DNA of 64,000 nucleotides from Phoronis australis (lineage: Eukaryota; Phoronida; Phoronidae). The stretch is taken from assembly GCA_002633005.1 (NCBI GenBank), contig NMRA01000170.1, positions 587,948 through 651,947 on the forward strand, written 5' to 3'. Of the stretch, positions 1-11,232 are shown in pieces; positions within the stretch are counted from its first letter, which is position 1; every line of letters begins with the position of its first letter. Under the pieces are notes generated by a model, which was given only the letters and a program-made list of their open reading frames with translations, was not told the DNA's origin and ran no database searches. A program made the position numbers and the translations under genes.

Positions 1-2920
1 TTGCGAATGAAAGCGTGTTACGTTACACTTGGGGCTCTTGCAATGCAAGTCAATGATTTACAAAGTGCAATAGCGAAAAAGTGCTCGTCACAGATGAACT
101 ATCACGTGACAGACTTCACGATAAGGTGGTACGAACTGTCAATTATCGAGTATCTATTGATAAACAAACACAATGTGAAACGGGAAACTTACATTCAAAT
201 GACGTTTCATAAATTAATGGATTATTTTTTCATTTTCTTTAATAGTGTTTGATGTGAATTAACAATTGAACGCAGAACCATGGCTGTGGATGATTTACGG
301 AAATGTCAATCAATCAAGACACTTTACGGAAATGTCAATCAATCAAGATAATATTGACACTAGTGCAGGCACTCCCATAGCAAGCGCCACCTTGTGACTT
401 CTTGGAAAACTGTGTGTACAAGCATAATCAGAAAAAGAAACAATTCGTAAATAAATTGCGGTTTTAAGGGAAACACCAAAATTGTTACACCTAAAAACAA
501 GTGTGAACATATAGAAAACCCTGCTAGTAATTCCAAATATGACGCAATTTTTCTTTGATAGTGAAATGAACAAATAATAGAAACAGTGCCTTGCTTTTTT
601 TTGGGGGGGTAACGATGACATATTACCATCAGAAATCGTTAACGTCTTTGTTACCATATTCCATATTCATTTACATAAAAATAGCCTCGCAAAACGGTAC
701 TTTCGCGAGATTGTGATGGTAAATGGTTCTCGGATGGTTTCCGGAACACCGTAAGATCCGGGGTTGTTTGTAGACTAGTACTTCATTTGCATATTTACAA
801 TTTAATGTGACATAGCATATTCAAATAAAATGTATACACGAACAGTCCAACATGGCCGCCGAGCAGGCGAGTTTTTACTGATTGAAGTTAAAAGTACGCA
901 TCAAATCGGTAGTTTCAGGTATCCATGCTTAACTTAATGTTGAAAGCACAACCTTTAATTACAAATGGAACCATGTGATGTAGGCAGCATTTCTCAAATT
1001 CCGCAGCTCACACACCGATGAAGCCTGCCACTGCTGACTTTGTGCATGCTCAAAATAACAGAATCTTCATTCAGTGATGGCGAAACCTGTTACTCTAAAG
1101 GAGAATTTTTTCGCCATTTGACAAGTTGAATTGTGACTCCATTTCCATGTTTGCTGCAACCAGTGGGAGGACAATTTTCGAGTACTGGCACGACTGCCGT
1201 CAGCTCTCCCCACCACCGGAAACTCAGTGGTTAGAAAGGCCGAGTATCAACAAATCCAGCATATTTTTGCTCCTCTCAGATGGATTTTCTTTTTGAAAAA
1301 GTGAGCAACTAAAAATCAGTAACGCACCACCCACTCGATCTTCCATAAAAGCACAGACCAGAACCAGTATTGCATTTTTGGCCCAATCAGTCTACTAAAG
1401 GCTACAGCAGCAGAAGATATGCTGTTCGGCAAGTGTGCTGTTCTCTTGCGCCGTGAAAATATGTTCAGGATCTCATGACTATTGCCTATATCAAACAGTT
1501 AACTCGGGCATGCTCAAAGGCGTCCACAACATATGGCGTTGCAGTACCTTAGGGCTATTCACCACATAAGGGTGGTGCGAAGGAACGTTTGTAGGACTTC
1601 AACGGCGCAACGGTAACTATGGCAGGAGTGGCCTAAATGTGTTTATCAATATGTACACGATCACAAATCGTAGCCTCGAGTCTTTTCGACATGTGAGAAT
1701 TCCTTACAAACAACTCCTAATAACCATCTTCAATAATATTCTTGTGATACTATGGGGAAAAGTAACATTATCTTATAACTAACCATCGGAAATAGTCTTT
1801 TATGTAATTCACAAATAGCGGTCTTCACGTTCTTCAAATTTCCACCTTTTCGACGGCGGTCAGTCCTATTGTATTTTCACATTTTTTATTGTTTTGGTGG
1901 AATGTCTTAATACTGATGTACTTTGCACGAATGTTTTGTGTTTTTTATGAATTTGGAATCTCACTTTCCCCTCGTGAATACTTAGCAGTGTCGGATTTAC
2001 ATGTAAAGAGGGACAAAGGCATATTCCCCCGAACTGCCCACCGAGAGAGGCTCCCGTCTGAAATGGGACACCTTAAGTATGAAAAGCTAAACATCATTAA
2101 GCTTGGACAAGAGTGACAGTTCATTCCACCGTCGTGTGGTCACACGACGGTGTAGGAAGTGACCCTCCTCAACATGAAAGCCGGTTGCACGATTTCACAC
2201 AAACAGGAAAATAGAGGTAATCGATTCCAACATTGGGCCCTCTCTCCGTGAGCAGCCCCTTAAGAATTTGTCAGTAAAAACACGAAAAGGGTGGCCACTT
2301 GAATGTCATCAATGGCGCCCTTCAAGGGCTGGACCCCTGAATTGAAAAGATTTATATTTTCAAAAATCAGGAAATGAGCAACAATTGATGTTATCTGCCA
2401 AGTCATCAATTCTTCTCAAGTGATACAATTTCTAGAAAAAAAATAAAACGACAGTTGTCTCCGTTATCCCTTGCCAGAGAGAGACCCCTGGAAAAATATT
2501 TAGTTTTGCATTCGCAAAATTGTCTTTAAAAATCCATTAAATTAATAGGCTCCGCAAAAGCTTCGCCTTACAAATTTTCTCGATTTTTCGAAATATATGT
2601 ATGAATGATTAAGTCCAGGTTTTCAAGCGTGTTTAGACGACCTGTGCTGCAAACACGAAGACCCTAACAACAATATCCTGACCAGAGTCCTCATAAGGTA
2701 AACCATGCACTGATACTGAGTTGTTAAATGTTCTCTTGAATTTGCTCTCTTATCCGTATTTCGCAGTCTTTCTTTTCTCGACTGTTCCCGGCCCCAAACC
2801 TATGTTGGTTGCCACAGTTTAACCCTGACGCCTGCAAATTTTCTGGGGAAGGCACGTGNCCCCCCCACCGCCCCCCTCTTCCTAAGGCTCTGAATGAAGG
2901 TTTTAATTGTTGATTTGCAG
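1..2920. other. No gene recognised; flank upstream of the LDLa gene
   Basis: I see no homology-supported exon here. The 83-codon open stretch at the very start has no recognisable motif. An ATG in good context lies near 852 next to a YY1-like CATGGCCGCC motif, but it closes after nine codons. Because the exon at 2921 begins with a splice acceptor, the promoter and first exon(s) of the LDLa gene should lie in or before this stretch. One ambiguous base is at 2859. Confidence 0.4.
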
Positions 2921-3113
2921 CCAGCAGTAGTTGATGGTTTGGACAACGGCCTCCATAAATCTGACGGAACGTCTCCTAGTACAATAACGGCAAATGGAAC
3001 CACTTCCGAGGGAAGATCAAAACGCACTATTGGTGCGTTGATTACGTTGATCGCAATACTGGTGCCGTTTCTCATCGTGGGAACAATTTTCAGCTCATCA
3101 GAGAAACACTACG
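2921..3113 (+). CDS. LDLa protein, membrane-anchor exon
   Basis: The acceptor is TGATTTGCAG before CCA and the donor is CTACG|GTATGT. It encodes 64 full codons and ends in phase 1. It contains the basic flank and the hydrophobic span ending near FLIVGTIF. The phase fits the next exon (G|AG, Glu). Confidence 0.75.
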
Positions 3114-3983
3114 GTATGTTGACTTTAAGTGACATGGTGAGCTGCAAAGAAACAAAACTTGGTGCAGCTAAATGAACTGTAAGATCTTGTGCTCCACTTA
3201 TGTCGCGATTCAAAGCATAAAACTCTAGGGTAAAGTTCTATGTTCATAGTAAACATGGTTCAGTCTTTCGATGATTTTCTATCTAACAATTGCCGATTTA
3301 ACTTTTCAGAGCAAGTAACCCGAGATGTACTCGACAACCGCCTGGATCACGTGACCACAACTTCACCCAACCATGTTCAGATAGATCAAGAGCGAGAGTC
3401 AGCAAATGGGGAGAGCACCACTGACGGAAGAGTCGATGAAATAGGATGTATGGACGGGGGCAACAGGAGTTACTGTCTTGGTTGTAACCTGGGATGTTGG
3501 CAGTGTCCCAACACAGCGATGTGCATTTGCAAGGAGAAGCTCTGTGACATAGACTACGACTGTCCTGATGGAAGTGACGAAGAGTCCATTTGTTCAGCTT
3601 CACAGTCAGAGTGTCCCTTAGGAGAAAATATGTTTAAGTGCGCTGACGGCAGTTGTATTTCGACCTCAATCGTTTGCAATGGGGAGCCAGACTGTCCCGA
3701 CTCTAGTGACGAAAGAAACTGCTCTAACACATCCTGCGGAAATGGAACATTTCGCTGTGATTACGGCGCCTGTGTTGACTCCAACTACGAATGTGACCAA
3801 ATATCTGACTGTTTTGACAACAGCGACGAGATGAATTGTTCTACCCCGGTTCCCCCTTGCAAGTACTTTGAGATCTCTTGTGCCACTACTAAAACCTGTA
3901 TATTTATGTTTCATCGTTGTAATGGTTTCGTAAACTGCTTCGACGGCAGTGACGAGCTAAACTGTACATCGTCTTCAACTTAA
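2921..3983 (+). CDS. Type II membrane protein with LDL-receptor class A repeats (3' part, two exons)
   Basis: Join 2921-3113 and 3310-3983; the 5' exon(s) are not identified, so the protein is partial (about 288 visible residues). The first visible exon gives a short polar segment, a basic patch (R-S-K-R), then a hydrophobic segment at about residues 36-57. This predicts a type II orientation with the C-terminus outside. The second exon gives a Thr/Ser-rich stalk, one atypical Cys-rich module and three clear LDLa modules, each ending in the Ca-binding DxxDxSDE-type pattern (DCPDGSDE, DCPDSSDER, DCFDNSDE, NCFDGSDE). LDLa modules bind calcium and protein or lipoprotein ligands; no protease or other catalytic domain follows before the TAA stop. 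The actual ligand is unknown. A broken paralogue of the membrane-anchor exon lies 8 kb downstream. Certain about the LDLa fold, uncertain about the N-terminus and family name. Confidence 0.8.
3310..3983 (+). CDS. LDLa protein, terminal exon with stalk and Cys-rich modules
   Basis: The acceptor is AACTTTTCAG|AG and the stop TAA is at 3981-3983. It contains the stalk, one divergent module starting near CLGCNLGCW, and three canonical LDLa modules of six cysteines each with acidic SDE motifs. The reading frame is open throughout this exon, with strong cysteine spacing, so it is certainly coding. Confidence 0.88.
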
Positions 3984-4558
3984 CACTACGTAAGAAAGAT
4001 ACTGCGCAATATGTACTTACCAGGTGTTCATTGCCTAAGACAATGCTAATGCGCTGTGAATTCAAACGGATTGGCCTCTGCTTCCGAATAATGAACCCTT
4101 GTTTTGAATTTTGTCGTTTTACTTTTGGTCACCTCCAAGGTTTTTATGTTTTATGTTTGTTACTGAAAATATAAATACGTGAGAAATTTGAGAGCGCCTA
4201 GAAGCATTACGTATGGATTTTGTTAAGCGTCGGCGATCGGACTGACTCCGAATTATTTTCAGAATGCCCAGACATTTTACCGATTCAATTCTGGGAATAG
4301 TGTAGACACAATTCGCTTTCTTTACCCCTCATGTTTTAAGCGAACTTGGCGATTCAAGGCAATGAACCCTCCGTAGGAAGTTGTTCGTTTTCTCTATTGA
4401 CGAATTTTGTCGGGCTGATTCTCTAAATGTCCCGACAGATTTTGACTCTTCACGACAAATGTCCAGGACCGAGAAAATATATATACAAAACGTACCGAGA
4501 GTGGCGTAGATATAGTAATATCCCAGGAGACATTATTCGAGTGGTATATTACTTCAAT
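3984..4558. other. 3' flank of the LDLa gene
   Basis: No open frame of interest. The sequence probably starts with the 3' UTR of the LDLa gene. I see no canonical AATAAA directly behind the stop; an AATATAAAT stretch near 4168 could serve as a weak poly(A) signal. Confidence 0.3.
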
Positions 4559-4679
4559 ATAGGTTATCCCACATACATAGGAATACTACTGCCATATCCT
4601 ATCGAGAATTCATTTCATCTGGGAATGAATTCGAGATAGGATATCGCAGCAGTATCCCTAAGTATGTGAGATAACCTAT
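4559..4679. repeat. Long imperfect palindrome (hairpin / foldback MITE-like)
   Basis: The left arm beginning ATAGGTTATC (4559) is mirrored by the right arm ending GATAACCTAT (to 4679). The arms are about 55 bp with a few mismatches and one short indel around a loop near CATCT. This is foldback structure typical of a MITE remnant; no coding content. Confidence 0.75.
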
Positions 4680-4879
4680 TTATCCCATATATTTGGACTT
4701 ATTTGCATCACCGTGGCAATACCTTGTTGCCGTGTGATTCGGCTTGTTGTTATATTACGTCATATGTATGCCAAGAACGGTAGGTCTACCAAAACTGGTT
4801 AAGCTACAAGACAATGTGTGAAGTGTTGAATACCCAGTAAAGTTTTATTTCGTAATAAATTCATCGGAATTTTTAGATT

Positions 4880-5575
4880 GTGAAATATACACAAAAACTG
4901 AAACAGAAAACGTTCCCCACAATATACAATTACAGCCTACACAACGCTTCATTCAAATGCATTAATGAAGCCCCATACCTCGGGGTCACTCTCACCAATA
5001 ATTTATCATGGAACACTCATATAGACACAATCACCTCAAAAGCAAACAAAACTCTTGGCTTCATTAAACGAAATCTCAAATATGCTCCTCAAAAAACAAA
5101 AGCCCTTGCCTTCGCTTCACTTGTTAGACCAAAACTAGAATACTCCTCCTCCGTCTAGGACCCATCCACTCGTACAAACATTGAAAAAATAGAACAAATA
5201 CAGTGTGGAGCAGCCAGTTTCGTTTTAAATGACCACTCCAGGTAATCCTCCCTTTCATCCATGCTCAAAACTCTCAGTTGGCCCACCCTCCAGGAAAGAC
5301 GAGCTCAAAACAAACTATCCCTTCTGTACAAGATCGTTCATAACCTGGTTGCTATTCCTCACTCATACCTTACACTCCTACAGACCTCCAGATCACGAAA
5401 CTCCCACTCTCATACCTTTGAGAGATTATACATCAGTGGCGCACCGCATACTAGTAGGCAAACTCTTTCTTTCCATCTACCATTCTACTCTGGAATAGAC
5501 TCCCACAATTCGCCATCTCATCAGAAACAATAGAAATATTTACAAGTCACTGAACATCAATCTTACACAGTAATC
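4880..5575 (+). mobile_element. Non-LTR retrotransposon remnant, C-terminal reverse transcriptase part (CR1/Rex-like)
   Basis: One reading frame from 4880 to about 5533 gives the typical end of a LINE reverse transcriptase: a YLGVTL motif, SWNTHIDTI, KANKTLGFIKRNL, LVRPKLEYSSSV followed by D-P, then a MLKTLSWPTLQERRAQNKLSLLYKI-like block. The frame is broken by a TAG where Trp is expected (5156-5158) and a TAA at 5241-5243. It is 5'-truncated and dead. The same family occurs on the other strand at 61.96-62.77 kb (shared YSLHN, CIN-APYLGV motifs). Confidence 0.85.
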
Positions 5576-7499
5576 ATTAAGACCTTTTTATCTTGGCACT
5601 AACCAGCACTTCGTTTTATCGTTATTTTTCACAGTTACGTGCACCTACTAAGTTTTATACTACGAACAATGCGCCAACAAGTAAGGATCGATACCACGAT
5701 CGTTTGTTGTTTTTGGAAGAAGAAGACACAAGTTAAAGCACTGAACCATTCAATTATATCAAAAGTTTGTCGGAAACTTAGAAACAATCCATCCGGGAAT
5801 ATAAAAATTGAAACATTCCCTGAACAGAGTTGTCTGGAACAGCTTGTCAGCTTCGATGAATTTCTTCGTTTTCTTGGTCTATTTTCGTGTCTGGACTGTA
5901 AATAGCAATAGAAACATTTCCCCGTGTTGATCACAGCATTGGAAAATAACGTTGGAAATTGTGCTGATTTGCAGAACTTGGGGTAAGGACTATCGCAAAG
6001 CAGAAGTTTTACGCCACGGCCAGCGACGGAGAGAAAAAGGAAAGGAACGCTGCGACCAGACGATTGTCTCAGTAAAAAATACATACTCGTTATTAGGCCT
6101 TGATTTCCTGTAAAGACCTTAGATACCATGGTAGATATACTGTATGCATCCATAACGAAACGTTTTTGTTGGATTATTTTGGCAGATGTTACTAGCCGGT
6201 AACCTTACGCAGTTTGACCTATTTACATGTATGATGACCCAGATTGAAACTTCCGCGAGGCCCAAAAATAGCCGCCTGCCTCCCGTTCAGTAACGCTAGG
6301 ACCTCGCTAAAAAGCAAGACTTCGCGAGATTACGTGAGATATTGCCGTGTATTTTAAATGAGAGCACGTGACTTTGACTAGGTTTTAGCTAGGTCCTAGC
6401 GTAGGTCCTAGCGTCTACTGAACGCACGCCCGATCTGTTCACCGTGCGTCGGAATTTTCATCGGTAAATCTTTTCTGTTTTTAGAGCAGTAATACTGCTT
6501 TTTCAGGAACGATGCCTTGAATTAATGATTTAGGTAACCCAAATGATTGAGCTCAATAAAATTTGGCGTTGTACACGCGAATTTACTCCACCACCAGACT
6601 GCACACCAACCGTAAAATACGGCTTCTACCATTGAATATGGCTTCTACCGTGATATACGGATTGGCTCTACTTTCCCGTATATCACAGTTGAATACGTAA
6701 CATATACAATGGCCATATTTTCATATACATGGGATATATGTACGCCAATCGAGGTACGTTTTGTATTTATCTCCTACGCCTCGAATTCCTAAGTTTCTTT
6801 CATTTTTTCCGCAGATTTTTTTAATACTTCACAATACTGTTCACGTGGCGGATCACATCCTACATGAATGTACTTGCGCGTAAGGCTACAAGTTTTCTCT
6901 AGTAAAAGAAACAGTTTTAAATGTGACGATTTATCACTTGAAAAGAGATAACAAAGATGAAAACAAGAGTAACTTTTCTTTGAACTTGTAGCATCTCCTG
7001 AAAATAGTTCAATAACAACCATATTTGATATTGTAGTTACCGACGAATCGGCGTCTGAGTTGCAGACGATAAAATATTTAGCAAATGAAAACCGAGACAG
7101 AACTGTCATATAATTAACAGTCCTGTTTCAGATGTTACGAGTGAGACCTGGTTGTATTTACATTGCTATGATTGTATTACTTTAAACTAGTTTCCGAAAG
7201 TTTGGCGATCGAACCGGCTAACGACGTCGTGTCGACATTGACCTACCTTTTTAACTTTCCATGTTTTTTAAAGTGATATATATTTATTGAAGAATACACA
7301 AGACATACAAAGAAATGATGACAAATCCAGAAATCGCAAAGCATTATAACTGGGTTTTAAACAATTCATAAATGAAACTAATATACATAGAGGTATATAT
7401 ATTTAAGTAGTATTTAATATAAGTATCCCAATAATTAGATATGCTATTGCGAATATATAAAAACAAAAACATGTACAGATTCATGTATGGAAATCAGAA
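5576..7499. other. No gene recognised
   Basis: Overlapping open frames on both strands at 5635-6153 show no family motif and no splice context. The stretch holds a short inverted or duplicated ATATAC/GGCTTCTACC-rich segment near 6600-6740 and AT-rich sequence near 7260-7440. Nothing else supported. Confidence 0.3.
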
Positions 7500-8140
7500 G
7501 CAGCAATATTGATAAACGGTACATAAAAATTTGCTAACGTTGCTTAGGAGGAATTCATTGAGAACGACGTCAAAGTTAAGACTACCATTCAATAATAATG
7601 TAACTTTGGTAGCGATATTATTACAAGAATTGATAACATTAATAATTGATTGGTTTTCATTGAAGACACGAAAGAGTGAGTCTCTCAGGTATTCAGTGAG
7701 GGGACATTTGAAGAAAATATGAGGATAAGATTGATGGTCACCACATTTACAGTTTGGAGAAACATTACTAAAGTTATGCCTAAACTTGTCAGAATTGAGG
7801 AAAAGACTACGTCTTGATCTGTAAAATGCTATTTCGTTACCGCGGGGAAGGGAGAATTGAGTTAAGGGCGCTGAGTTATCAAAATTGTGAAAAACAGTTC
7901 TAAAATTATTTTTATAGGCCTACTCGTAAAAGAGTTGCTTTCCTTAACAGAGACTTGAAGAGAATTCCAGTTGTTGATGCACATCATGACTGTAGACCTT
8001 CTGAATGCCTGACTGAATGACGGAGGAATTGCATATGGGGTGGAGGATCTCAAATTACAGAGGTCACTGTTGAAGTAGTGCGGGAGGTGAATTCGGCAAG
8101 CGCTACTACATGGCCGTATTGCCCTCGACAGATTCAACGC
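7500..8140 (-). mobile_element. LINE remnant: C-terminal end of a reverse-transcriptase polyprotein
   Basis: Two minus-strand frames join into a LINE-like C-terminus. 8137-7862 contains a block like NLRSSTPYAIPPS and a WNSLQ motif, the usual tail of RT proteins. Another frame from about 7865 to 7510 has SLPRGNEIAFYRSRRS, then C-x-C-G-D-H and a FFKCP motif, the Zn-knuckle-like end of many LINE ORF2 proteins. A frameshift separates them. Defunct. Confidence 0.6.
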
Positions 8141-8151
8141 TGACGCCCCTC

Positions 8152-8974
8152 GGGCGATAATTCTCCAAAATCCACTCGGGCTCTAGAATACGGGGGATAA
8201 CGACTGAGAACATGTAATAATCTACATTTATACCACTCGAATGGCCATTACAACCGCGTAATAACTAGTGAGATAACATTTTAGCAGGAACCGAGGCCGG
8301 TTTCGAACCCGGGCCGTAAGAGTTTCGAGTCGTCGACTTTACCACTGCACCACTCAGCGGCTGACGTCATCGAACGTGAAAATAAAATACTTAAATGCGC
8401 ACGCGCAACAATCGCATGTTCCGCAAAGGGCATTGCACCGACATTTATACGCTATGAAAAATAAGACGCATAGTTTCCATAAAAACGATACTTTAATTCA
8501 GTGAATTTTTTTCTAATTTTCTTTCACTTATAAATCACCGATCTCCAATTTGAATGCGGGTATCGTGTCGTCGGGATCCTTTGACTTGAGCATTATACTC
8601 AGTTACCAGTGGTACCCTACTTTAGCAGACGATATTTTCCCGGTCGAAGCTTAGCATGATAAGATTTGTACTAGTAAGCTATAATAGTTTCTAAACCTTA
8701 ATTTGTAGACTCACTTTATTTCTATTTTGTTTAAATTTTGAATTGGTTTTGAGTAAAAGCACCATTTAACAAAAATGGCTGGGCTTTTCTTAAAAGGTCA
8801 CGACCTCCGACCCGGGGCTTCTGACATAGAAAGTAGTTACAAAGCCAAGGCCAGTCGAGAAAGGTAAATCGATTCATTGCAATGTGGTATAATTGCAGTA
8901 TGTGGTATAAATAATATGTTCTCAGTCTTTATGCCCCGTATTCTAGAGCCCTCGTGGATTTTGACGAATTATCG
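8152..8974. mobile_element. Inverted-repeat element, copy A (MITE-like)
   Basis: The left end starting GCGATAATTCTCCAAAATCC is repeated inverted at the right end (8919-8974), giving terminal inverted repeats of about 60 bp that include CTCTAGAATACGGGG and GACTGAGAACAT. The internal part has no ORF and carries a tRNA-like box. Copy B follows directly in the same orientation. Confidence 0.75.
8283..8365 (-). other. tRNA-like sequence (Pol III A/B boxes) inside the repeat element
   Basis: On the minus strand a TGGTGCAGTGG A-box-like motif is followed about 32 bases later by GGTTCGAAACC, close to the Pol III B box. The acceptor and T stems do not pair well (about five of seven acceptor pairs at best), so this is not a functional tRNA gene. 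It may be a SINE head or an incorporated tRNA relic. Confidence 0.45.
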
Positions 8975-8980
8975 TCCTGA

Positions 8981-9788
8981 GGGCGATAATTCTCCAAAAT
9001 CCACGACGGCTCTAGAATACGGGGGATAACGACTTCGCCATGTAATAATCTATATTTAATAACACATTTAGTTGTCTAACGGCGTTAAATAACATTTTGG
9101 CGGGAAACCGAGGCCGGTTTCGAACCAGGTTCGCACCATAGACATCACATATTAATATGTCTATGGTTCGCATCACTCAGCAGCTAACGTCATCGAACGT
9201 GAGAATAAAATACTTAAATGAGCACGCGCAACAATTGCATGTTCAACGAACGGCATTGTACCGACATTTATACGCTATGAAAAATAAGTCGCAAAATTTC
9301 AATAAAAACGACATCTTTAATTCAGTAAAATTTTCTCTCACTGGTAAATCATCGATCTCCAGTTTGAATGCGAGTAACTGTGGTCGGGATGCTTTGACTC
9401 GGGCATTAAACTCAGTAACCACTGGTAACCTACTTTAGCAGACGATATTTTCACTGTGGAAGCTTAGCATGATGAGATGTGTAGTTAGCTAGAGTAGTTG
9501 CTAAAAATAAAAAATATTTTACAGATTCACTTTAGCTCTATTTTGGTACAATTTTTATTAAGTTTTAAGTAAACACATCATTTTAACAAGAAAAAATCGG
9601 CGTTTCTTGAAAGGTCACGACCTCCGACCTCAGGCCTCTGACATAGAAAGTAGTTACAAAAGCCGAGGCGAGTCGAGGTAGATCGATTCATTGCAATGTT
9701 TCTCGTTCGGTATGTGGTATAAATAGATAATTACACGTTCTCAGTCGTTATCCCCCGTAATCTAGAGCCCGAGAGGATTTTGGATATT
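8981..9788. mobile_element. Inverted-repeat element, copy B, in tandem with copy A
   Basis: It is a second copy of the 8152-8974 unit with the same left and right terminal repeats and diverged interior, six bases after copy A. In this copy the tRNA-like box is interrupted by a short palindrome: CCATAGACAT and ATGTCTATGG flank a CATATTAATATG core at about 9137-9167. At 9785 a third left end begins (TTTCTCCAAAATCCAATCGGG) and breaks off at about 9850. Confidence 0.72.
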
Positions 9789-11038
9789 TCTCCAAAATCC
9801 AATCGGGCTCTAGATTCTTCGCCATGTAATAATATATATTTATTACATGAATTTTTGTCTGAAGAAATAAACTGCGATTTAAATATTCAGTATTCGACGT
9901 CGTTTAATACAGGGTGCTTCTCGCAAAACAACCCCCAAACTTTTGCTAATATTTTTTCCAGTGTACGAAGGATCTTCAAAATTTGTACACTGTCAGTATT
10001 GAGCTCACCCTGGCGTTAAATGTTTTTAACGTTAGCGTTTTCGGCAGCATCCCAGCGGTTTTCCCGATGCTTGATGCATTTAGTCCAATGAAACACGAGG
10101 AGGCACGAAAACATGTCTGCATGGGCTAGTTGAGCTGACAACATAGTTTAATTGAGGCAAAGTCTTACAACTATGTATTCGAACAGTAGGTGTTAGAAAT
10201 GTCAGCTATCATCTTCTAAGCACATTTCGAATACGTTGCGCTATGTAACTCATCCGTCGAGCACGAAATTGACAACTTTCGAAACAAATTTACGCTTAAA
10301 AAGGGGCGTTGAAAAATCTTTTCGCAACGCGTGTTAAAGTGCTTACTTCGCAGTGGATCCGTTACAGCAGCATTTTACATTGCTGGCTAAACAAATGAAA
10401 ATCAAATTAGGCCCTTTCTCTCACAAAATTGGTCTCTTGACTTCTTTGTGTGGATAGCAAGATTCTTTCGTTGCCAACTTAAGTCACAGGCAATGCGCAC
10501 ACGCGCCATTTTTGAATTCTCAGTCTTAGAGTTGGCCAACTCAAAGAACTTCTGAAGAGTTTTCTTGAGTCGTTGATGGTTTCGATTTCCTTTTAGTGAC
10601 ATAAATGAAATCCTATATAGAGCTTATTGGTAGGAACTAATTATTAGTGAAGGGGAAAAAAGGAATGCATATTGACTTAGTCGGCGGGTATTTGTTGGAA
10701 CATAATCAAAGACGACAAAGTTAATGTAAAATGTTAAACTTTATGGTCGAGGTAAGGGTTTTCGCAAAAATGTGAGACTTAAAGCAATGTTGAGGACTGT
10801 TTCGGTAATATTACTATTACTTTGGGCCATCCTGTTTCACACAAATTGATTTAAATTTTCCACGTGGCACGAAAAGTCGCATCACGAAATAAAAGAAACT
10901 GCATTTTCAAATTGTTATGTACTGTCAGCATATTGTTCCGTAGCTCATCATAGGTATTATTTTGGCATAATAAACCGCTTTATTCTGATTTCATATTTAT
11001 TTAAGTTTTCAACTTTGACTTACGTTTGTTGCTTTTAG
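9789..11038. other. No gene recognised; begins with a truncated third repeat end
   Basis: After the truncated terminal repeat (to about 9850) no homology-supported feature is visible. Short open frames at 9780-10019 and 10402-10602 are uninformative. Confidence 0.3.
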
Positions 11039-11232
11039 CCACCTTTAATTGATGACTTAGACAACGGCGCCTTAAAACTGACGAAACGTATCCTAATTTG
11101 AAAAAACAGATGACAGTACTTCAGTACAAATGAAAGGTCGAAGCGCACTGTTGTCACACAGATGCTGTTGATTTTAATATATGTGACGCTCCTCATCGTG
11201 AGAGGAACTTTCAGCTCAGAGAAAACACTACG
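11039..11232 (+). pseudogene. Decayed copy of the LDLa-protein membrane-anchor exon
   Basis: The sequence parallels 2921-3113 from a splice acceptor (GCTTTTAG|CC) to the matching donor (CACTACG|GTATCT). Shared blocks include GACAACGGC, TCATCGTGAGAG-like and TTTCAGCTCA. It has an early in-frame TGA after about 20 codons and several indels. No LDLa exon follows, so it is a partial duplication. It keeps both splice dinucleotides. Confidence 0.72.

Noticed and set aside
849-880. ATG in strong context as start of the LDLa protein
   Set aside because: The frame stops after nine codons and there is no donor inside it.
5635-6153. Minus-strand 172-codon open frame
   Set aside because: No recognised motif, low-complexity aromatic/Ser composition, and a competing frame on the other strand; likely chance.
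8283-8365. Functional tRNA gene
   Set aside because: B and A boxes resemble tRNA, but the stems do not pair into a cloverleaf, and the sequence lies in a repeated element.
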